The position numbers and the translations under genes are program-made. A stretch of 64,000 nt of DNA from positions 88,849,383 through 88,913,382 of the forward strand of contig CM023532.1 in assembly GCA_013350335.1 (NCBI GenBank). The letters run 5' to 3'. Below are positions 63,496 through 64,000 of the stretch, one piece after another (the first letter of the stretch is position 1; every line of letters starts with the position of its first letter). The notes beneath the pieces were generated by a model. It was not told the origin of the DNA. It did not search any database and was given only the letters and a program-made list of their open reading frames with translations. The stretch is from Chimonanthus salicifolius (Eukaryota > Streptophyta > Magnoliopsida > Laurales > Calycanthaceae).

Positions 63496-64000
63496 TCATC
63501 CATTCATTTAATCTTTCTCTCTTTAAGTTTATCCATTTCTTAATCTTCCATTGATGGATCTTAGATCCAAGGCCCATGATGTTTTTGGCCATTATCTAGT
63601 AAATGGATTCCCTTTTTAACCATAAACAAAAATCCAAACTCTTGTTTAGAAATACTTACGGATCCGACGGCTCCTCCGGTCTTTGTCGCTCCCGTCAATT
63701 TCCTTAGCCTCTTCTCTCCTTCTTCTTGGTCTTTGATCGGCTAGATGACCTTGATCAATGGTGGGACATGTTTGGATCGGTTAAGGTAGAGCTAGGTTTG
63801 GGAGAGGGGAAGAGGGGAAGATGGTGGAAAACAAGATCTTAGCCTTTGATCTTGAGTGGATGGACCAAGACTTGCTCTCTCCTTCTCTTTTTTTCTTTTT
63901 TTCTTCTAAGTTCTCTTCTCTTCTCCTTTGCAAGGTGAGTACCGTTTTTTCTTGTGTGTGTGGGGAGATAGAGTGGAGTTGGTTAGCTTGGAAATGGGAT
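60953..64000 (+). mobile_element. Gypsy-like LTR copy B, runs off the right edge
   Basis: Begins TGTAACGCCTGGCCC right after the end of copy A and is collinear with 59160-60950 for its first part. At least 3 kb long, which fits the large LTRs of Tekay/Del-type Ty3 elements, though no pol is in the window to confirm this. It contains the 63-bp minisatellite (61653-61815) and at least four TTCGGCC palindromes. The window ends in CT-rich sequence without a recognised boundary. Confidence 0.6.
61653..61815. repeat. 63-bp minisatellite, 2.6 units
   Basis: Units start at 61653, 61716 and 61779 with TTCTCGGTCGCCC and contain GACGGAGCATGGACTCCGG. Copies differ at only a few positions. As 63 is a multiple of three, three overlapping frames stay open on both strands; these are not genes. 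Confidence 0.95.

Overview
The window looks like nuclear DNA of a flowering plant with a large, transposon-rich genome. The evidence is spliceosomal GT-AG introns, plant-type LTR retrotransposons (SIRE/Maximus-like Ty1/copia, TRIMs, Ty3/gypsy-like LTRs), L1-type LINE tails with an RNase H domain, hAT, PIF and MULE-like elements, and a chloroplast-type amino-acid biosynthesis gene. The species cannot be fixed from the sequence. No bacterial genes, CRISPR arrays, rRNA or tRNA genes were seen.

Only one host gene can be supported: the gene for LL-diaminopimelate aminotransferase (DAPAT/AGD2-like, lysine biosynthesis, plastid), on the minus strand. Eight exons can be read in phase: exon 1 at 54789-54871, exon 2 at 54187-54236, exon 3 at 49845-49912, exon 4 at 31963-32079, exon 5 at 31595-31657, exon 6 at 5160-5264, exon 7 at 4915-4965 and exon 8 at 3570-3890. 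They give 858 nt, or 286 codons, with an intact frame and canonical splice sites. The C-terminal third, including the PLP lysine, lies beyond the left edge. The visible gene covers 51.3 kb, of which about 98% is intron. Intron 5 is 26.3 kb and intron 3 is 17.8 kb.

Layout, left to right. 1-3569: intron 8, with an LTR relic and a LINE tail split by a TRIM. 3570-5264: exons 8-6. 5265-31594: intron 5, a nest of elements. Its oldest large layer is a copia element (about 8050-28400). The LTR of that element holds a hAT-like TIR element (8095-19991), which in turn holds a complete SIRE-type element (9071-19800, TSD CCTTC). Its gag holds a 342-bp TRIM (21086-21427). Its integrase holds a poly(A)-tailed LINE-like insert (23229-27906, 15-bp TSD), which itself carries a solo SIRE-type LTR and a small non-autonomous LTR element. 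A truncated SIRE element (28402-30820) closes the intron. 31595-32079: exons 5 and 4. 32080-49844: intron 3, with two copia fragments, LINE pieces, a 129-bp tandem array, and a PIF-like element carrying a second copy of the non-autonomous LTR family. 49845-54871: exons 3-1 and introns 2 and 1, with a MULE-like element and a third copy of that LTR family. 54872-64000: upstream DNA, with a MITE-like element about 90 bp before the ATG, a fold-back hairpin pair, and two direct copies of a large gypsy-type LTR studded with a recurring GGTTCGGCC...GGCCGAACC palindrome.

The DAPAT gene appears functional as far as it can be read. Nearly everything else is decayed or non-autonomous mobile DNA, and many insertions can be ordered in time from their nesting and target-site duplications.
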